Below, piece after piece: positions 20,750 to 25,450 of a stretch of DNA of 25,450 bases (position 1 is its first letter; each line of letters starts with the position of its first letter). The position numbers and the translations under genes are program-made. The notes under the pieces were generated by a model. That model was not told the DNA's origin and searched no databases. It saw nothing but the letters and a program-made list of their open reading frames with translations. Source of the DNA: Plakobranchus ocellatus (taxonomy: Eukaryota; Mollusca; Gastropoda; Plakobranchidae). Location: positions 516,815-542,264 of the forward strand of contig BLXT01000074.1 of assembly GCA_019648995.1 (NCBI GenBank), given 5' to 3'.

Positions 20750-23700
20750 GTAAAGAAAACATGTCATTATAAACACTATTGAGCGTAAGCAAGCTTTTGG
20801 GTGCTTTATGGTATATTGGTTGATTCCAATATATTTTATTACATTTATGAGTTTGTTTTACTGGTTAATATTATTGACCTTTGTTAGCTTCCTTGACCTA
20901 ACCCAGATCCTCGTCCATTTTACCTAATTCCCTGACTTTTATTGGCTGCCTTTTGAAGTTATTTATTTTTTATTTTCTTCTCCAAAACGATTAATTTCCA
21001 CAGTGTTTTAGATTTTCTGTAACTGTGCCTGTTCCTCTCTCTAGTGAATCTTCTTTGTCTTGGATCTTGAGGCCAAACGTAGGCTAAAATAAAAGTGAAA
21101 ATCTTCTCTCTGTCTTTTACAGTGGGAACTGTTTATTTAATCGAGACATTAATTTTTTTTTTTATTTTGAAAAAGTGATCAGGAACAAAAATAACATCAG
21201 ACCCATGTATTAATAGAGAAGAAAAGGATTTGTTTTAAAGGGGGGAGGGGGGAAATGAGGGCAGGAGTTCAGTAAATGTGAGACTTAGATATTAAATTAG
21301 CTCTTGTGGGCTACTCTCTTGAATGTCATTGTATCTCGTGGCTACTTCCCTAATGCAATGGCGGGCAACCTGGTGTTTTGAATAGTAAACTTCTGCCTCC
21401 CCACACTTCCATGACTTTCTTTAATCGCCAACAGCGAATGAAAGGGATGAATTAGGCTCGATTTCACCATCGTCTTCCCAGGGTATTTGTTAACAGTCAA
21501 TCACTTGTTTGCTCCTGATAATATCTCTTTAAATTGTGTACTTCATGGTTTTACAATGACATGCAGGCAATCAGAGTGACTCTCTTTTTTTTTTAAACTC
21601 AGAGTTTTGTGTCAGCATGATTTAAAGGCGTGTGATTAGGTGAACTCATAGGCCATATATATGGATATAAATTTTATAACTGAAAAAATATCTATGAAGA
21701 AGTCAAATCTAGTTATCTCATTTTATTTTAATTTAATTTTTTTTTTATTAGGTTAGGCTGGCCCAGACTGCTGCTGCACCATCAGCTCAGCCACAGAAAT
21801 TGAAAAAGTTTGATATTTACAGATGGGTAGGTATCATGTAGCACTTCAAATTCTTCTTTCTTTTCACAAAAAATTAAAAAAAACGACTCTTTTATTAGCT
21901 TTTAAAGTCAAAATTCAGGAAGTTTTGAATTTGGCTTTTTTAATTATTCTGTGGTGAAATCAAATGATTACATTGTTTTCTCTTGTTGGTAGAGAGAACA
22001 TTGGGGTGAAGAATTTGAAGTTAAGAAAGAAAAAAAATGTTTTTCCTATAGTTTTTATCCCCTTTCAGTGAACTGTTTATAACTATGTTAAAATAATGAG
22101 TTCTACATGTATTATAACGTCATCATAGATTAGAAAAATTTGGTTTGCTCACACACTTTTGAATTATCATTCATCATTGCCATTCCAATAAATTCATTGA
22201 CCTGAAGAATAATTTCTCATCACACAGTATTATGATTTTTGTGAACACCTCTTGGTGAGCCCAATCTAGTGTTCACCATAATTAGATGAGAATATACCAC
22301 ATACACATATGATTTTGCTTATTGACGAGTAGCTCTTATCCTGAAAGGGTGTAACTTAATTCAATCATAAGTTTAGAAGGCAACCTTTATTGCAAACAGG
22401 AATGCACAAATCTATGAATAAGATAACTCAATCATTTCCATATTTTTACTTTCCTTTTTTTTTTTTACGTAAATCAACCACAAAAATTGACAATTACTGT
22501 TATAAGTACAATTCTTTTCCTTTTAAGATAAAACTTGAGTATGAGATACATATGATATCTAAGCCCCATATTCATATAGATAATATTTGTTACATTTTCA
22601 ATAATTATTAATTTACAGCAGGAAATACCTGGAAACTCTACATACAAAATTAACATTTTCATTTTATTTTCATTTTGTCAGGACCCAGACAAAGCAGGAG
22701 ACAAGCCCAAAGTCCAGACCTATGAGGTGGATTTAAATGAGTGAGGATAACTATACTTTTTTATTTGAAGAAAAGCCCCAAATAATTAGTTTTATTGGAT
22801 ACAGAGCCTTTTAGATCAGATTTACAGCGTCAAACAGACAAAAACAACAAACTTTATTGGTCTCAGTTGCTTAAGATGGGGGTAGAATTGAAAAAGTTTG
22901 TTCAGGTATAGCCTCTGTTGAAGAATGTAGTCACCATTACCGAAATGCTTTGCAAAATACTGAAATGAGGTATCAAAACTATCAAAGCCGTCATCTTTCG
23001 TTTGAAAGCCCTACAGTTATTTGAATCACATTTTTAATGGCTGTAGCTTTTGATAGTAACTAATATATTAGTCTTTTCAGCTTTATCTACCAGTATGTTC
23101 TTTTTAGCTGCTTGTTCTATGCTTATGAAAAAAGCTTCAAATGAACATTAAATTAATTTATTTTTTACAATAAAAAAAAAGGTGATAAAATATTTTTATA
23201 AATGGAATCAATTTAGTCAGTAAACTTTTCATATAGCTCTCTGGTTTGCTCAACCTTACAGGTGTGGTCCTATGGTCCTAGATGGCCTCATCAAAATTAA
23301 GAATGAAATGGATTCTACTTTAACATTTCGACGATCATGTCGCGAGGGAATTTGTGGATCTTGTGCCATGAACATTGATGGCACCAACACTCTCGCATGT
23401 TTATAGTAAGTATCATACTTTGCTATCATTTTTTATCTGTTCTTTTGTAGTGCTAAATGTAAACATAAAATGTGATGTGGAAATCTAAACAGAATCCAAA
23501 ATGAAAAATAGTCTCTAATCCAAACTGTTTAAAATTTGGGAACATTAATTGCTGCTATATGATTTGTTTTATCAATTTAGATAATGAAGAAAACATATCA
23601 GTCTAAACCTTAAAATAATTAAAAAATATACATTTGATTTATGAGCTAAATGCAGAGATGAAAAAAAAGCTACATTGTGATTTAGATGCATTAAAAATAA

Positions 23701-23974
23701 TAGAAGTTTGATTTTTTGACTTTTAAATGTATTTCAAGCATTGGCAAGAGGAAAACACACATTAATTTTGGGTTCATAGAAATTGTGTTTACTAATCCAC
23801 ATTTTTTTAAAAATCAAATTATTTTTATGTGTTCTTTTTCTGATGCTCTAGAATGAAAGTTATTAAATAAGTACTTTTGTCTTTTGTAATTGCAGCAAAA
23901 TCAATGACAATCCAGGCAAAGCTGTCAAGATTTATCCTTTACCTCACATGTATGTTGTGAAAGACTTGGTTCCA
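20684..23974 (+). CDS. SDHB: Succinate dehydrogenase iron-sulfur subunit, exons 1-5 of a gene running off the right edge
   Basis: Coding exons are 20684-20749, 21752-21826, 22682-22740, 23262-23405 and 23896-23974. All have GT-AG junctions and join in phase to 141 residues, about half of the usual 280. SDHB passes electrons from the flavoprotein subunit to ubiquinone in complex II of the mitochondrial inner membrane. Residues 1-30 form a basic, Ser/Ala-rich import presequence. [25 protein letters not shown] and [15 protein letters not shown] are family hallmarks. The [2Fe-2S] ligands Cys 93, 98, 101 and 113 sit in [13 protein letters not shown] and [18 protein letters not shown] ends exon 5. 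The [4Fe-4S]/[3Fe-4S] half lies beyond the window. An in-frame ATG at 20672 would add four residues; 20684 has the better context, AACAAGATGG. Confidence 0.97.
20750..21751 (+). other. SDHB intron 1
   Basis: About 1.0 kb, from GTAAAG to TTTTTTTATTAG. No repeat or gene was recognised inside. A GGGGGGAGGGGGG-like run occurs at 21240-21253. Confidence 0.85.
21752..21826 (+). CDS. SDHB: SDHB exon 2
   Basis: The exon has 25 codons between TTATTAG and GTAGGT. A nearby second AG (GGTTAG) would break the frame, so the first is used. It encodes the end of the presequence and then [10 protein letters not shown], the start of the ferredoxin-like domain. Confidence 0.93.
21827..22681 (+). other. SDHB intron 2
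   Basis: About 0.85 kb, AT-rich, GTAGGT to TTTTGTCAG. It includes a short open frame at 22390-22611 with no coding character. Confidence 0.85.
22682..22740 (+). CDS. SDHB: SDHB exon 3
   Basis: The exon has 59 bases, [19 protein letters not shown] plus GA, followed by a GTGAGG donor. The split Glu codon is completed by exon 4. Confidence 0.95.
22741..23261 (+). other. SDHB intron 3
   Basis: About 0.5 kb, GTGAGG to CCTTACAG, AT-rich. Nothing else was recognised. Confidence 0.85.
23262..23405 (+). CDS. SDHB: SDHB exon 4, [2Fe-2S] binding
   Basis: The exon has 144 bases. It holds C-X4-C-X2-C-X11-C, the complete plant-type ferredoxin [2Fe-2S] ligand set. It ends with two bases (TA) before GTAAGT, so the apparent TAG at 23404-23406 is split by the splice site and is not a stop. 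Confidence 0.97.
23406..23895 (+). other. SDHB intron 4
   Basis: About 0.5 kb, GTAAGT to TTGTAATTGCAG, AT-rich with no other feature. Confidence 0.85.
23896..23974 (+). CDS. SDHB: SDHB exon 5
   Basis: The exon has 79 bases. It completes a Tyr codon, then encodes [20 protein letters not shown] and VKDLVP, before a GTGAGT donor in phase 0. The next expected segment, the linker to the 4Fe-4S domain, is not present before the window ends. Confidence 0.96.
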
Positions 23975-24162
23975 GTGAGTAACTTCCTTTTCCAAATTTT
24001 TTTTCTTCACAATCGTGTTTCTTAATGGTAAAAATAGCATCCACCTTATCTGCATTAATAAACACATATGTCTCATTAGAAGCACAAACTTTAGCAATCA
24101 ACACCATTTGCCTTCCACTATCAATGTTTACACTGTATTCTGACAATCTTGAACAAGTTTAA

Positions 24163-25139
24163 CCCTTTCCAACCTAATAGTGTGCCATAGTCTTAGTAGC
24201 TAAGGAGCAACTCTGCCCTATGAAGCTAGTGTCTAAGCCAGGGGCATAACTCTTACGAAAAACATAATTTCTTTTTTTTAATGACCTGTTGAAGCTTGCA
24301 ACCTAATATTTTAATGGGGAAAAAATATCACAATTTAGAAAAATAAATGAACTTTCAGAAAATGTATACATGTCTGGGGGAAAAATAAAACTTGTTGGGA
24401 GAAAAAACTCATAAATCAACGAAATTTTCTCTCTTCGTTTTTCCTTGCTGTAACACTAGTAACAGTCGAGGTGCAAAATTTTGGTGTGTATTTCATTGAA
24501 ATTAAACATGAGCAGGAAGCGAAATGATGAGATGAAACAAATCTGGGGGAAAAAAAGAGTTAATGGTTATAATTGTCTGAAATTCCAGCTTTGGGACATT
24601 TACAAGCGGTCTTGAAAAGACCTAGATTGAGACACTAGATCTAGATTAGATCTAGATCTACTCGCTGCCGACGTGACCACGACTTTTTTCCGAGATACTT
24701 GTTCGATATCCTTGTTTATGCTATTTCAGATTCAACATCTGAATCCAAATATCTTTAATAAAATGCGATTAAAGGAATTGAAAGGCCACTGAAACTGAAG
24801 CTAGAAATGTATCGAAAAACGGCAGGGAAACAAGGTTCAAACTGTCGAGAACGGGACGTCAGAACTGGTATTTTCACTTGCTCTTTATTCATTAACAGAA
24901 AGAGCTAAAAATAAGCGGTTTTCTTTACAGAAGAGTTCAAATCTCGCAAGATTTGCATAGTTATATCCAAGTAACGTTGACCCGAGACTTCGTTACTATC
25001 GGCAATAGTAAACAACGAGGCAATGGAGGAAGCTTTAGGTTGCATTTTGTCGCATTAGGTTGGAGGGCTGTATGTCGCATTTGGTCGCAGCAGGCTGGAC
25101 CGGGCGATGTCGCATTAGGGCGCATCAGGTTGGAAAGGG
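24163..25139. mobile_element. Non-autonomous piggyBac-like element (MITE)
   Basis: The left end CCCTTTCCAACCTAAT and the right end, read on the other strand as CCCTTTCCAACCTGAT, are inverted repeats with 13 identical bases, one mismatch and then AT. Both ends are flanked by TTAA (24159-24162 and 25140-25143), the target duplication typical of piggyBac transposons, whose ends also begin with CCC. The 977-bp interior has no transposase-like frame, so it would depend on an enzyme supplied elsewhere. GTCGCATTAGG-type repeats lie near the right end. The insertion sits in SDHB intron 5, away from the splice sites. Confidence 0.85.
25036..25132. repeat. Subterminal short repeats of the piggyBac-like element
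   Basis: Degenerate copies of GTCGCATTAGGTTGGA occur at 25049-25064, 25074-25097 (GTCGCATTTGGTCGCAGCAGG), and 25109-25133 (GTCGCATTAGGGCGCATCAGGTTGG). They share AGGTTGG with the terminal inverted repeat. Confidence 0.75.
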
Positions 25140-25450
25140 TTAAAATGGCTTCGAGAGTCCTTTGCTTTGACTGTTAAAAACATTTTTCTTGATACCTTTG
25201 TGAGTGGCTTATCATGTGTTGAACATTTTAAATCATTGGCACAAAAAGAAACTGCATTTCATGATCTTTGCAGAGCAGAAATCTGGATACAGATGCATAT
25301 TGGCATTTCAAGAAAATAGAGAAAAGAAACAAAAAATAAATTCCTGTGAGAATCCTTTTTATTGCGATTGTTAACCCTTTAAGGTTTATAATAATATGGC
25401 AGCCATTTTGTTTCTAGGGTTCAGCTTCCTGCCAACAAGTGATCCCTGGT

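Larger units (their letters stand above)
23975..25450 (+). other. SDHB intron 5 (partial)
   Basis: At least 1476 bases with no following exon in the window. It contains the piggyBac-like insertion at 24163-25139. The rest is AT-rich. Confidence 0.85.

Noticed and set aside
23404-23406. Apparent TAG stop in SDHB exon 4
   Set aside because: The donor GTAAGT starts at 23406, so only TA belongs to the exon, and exon 5 completes a Tyr codon.
24953-25177. 74-codon plus-strand frame overlapping the right end of the piggyBac-like element
   Set aside because: It spans the transposon boundary and has no recognisable domain, so it is not a transposase fragment.
25371-25384. Another TTAACCCTTTAAGG resembling a piggyBac end
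   Set aside because: No matching inverted end was visible before the window stops, and the motif is short and low in complexity.
1-25450. tRNA, rRNA or CRISPR-like arrays
   Set aside because: No cloverleaf with a GGTTCRAAYCC box, no rRNA core sequence, and no regularly spaced identical repeats with unique spacers were seen.

Overview
The window reads as nuclear DNA of an invertebrate animal. It is AT-rich, with long intergenic stretches, GT-AG introns, poly-A/T runs, microsatellites and decayed retrotransposons. No codon or phylogenetic analysis could be run. The density of AGATCTAG-type repeats and the retroelement families suggest a spiralian, possibly a gastropod mollusc, but that is a guess. 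A short N gap next to a 23-base poly-G run at 278-304 marks a draft-assembly seam.

Layout. 1-720: a GA microsatellite, the gap, and three tandem copies of a 103-bp unit. 720-5010: AT-rich DNA with no convincing gene. 5011-13436: a graveyard of LTR retrotransposons. It contains LTR pieces of one Ty3/gypsy family (5011-5400, 10450-10570, 13071-13436) and that family's broken RNase H and integrase (10763-12350). Between the first two LTR pieces lies a different gypsy element (6350-8749), whose Gag, protease and integrase N-terminus share one frame interrupted by stops. Its RNase H remnant lies downstream of the integrase, the domain order known for Gmr1-like elements. 13922-18161 (minus): three exons of a gene matching the C-terminal region of protein phosphatase 1 regulatory subunit 35 (PPP1R35), with an RVxF PP1-docking motif and an unusually long N-terminal part. 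18162-20600: intergenic, or upstream introns of that gene. 20684 to the right edge (plus): the first five coding exons of SDHB, the iron-sulfur subunit of mitochondrial succinate dehydrogenase, including all four [2Fe-2S] cysteines. SDHB intron 5 carries a 977-bp element with piggyBac-type ends and TTAA duplications.

The two host genes are divergently transcribed and functionally unrelated: one is probably centrosomal and phosphatase-linked, the other belongs to respiratory complex II. The SDHB gene is continuous and in phase across every visible splice junction. PPP1R35 lacks its first exon in this reading. I found no evidence of a new multi-gene system. The most informative signals are the retroelement with integrase upstream of RNase H, the inverted loop of an LTR palindrome, the piggyBac-like insertion in SDHB, and the internally duplicated N-terminal region of the PPP1R35-like protein.
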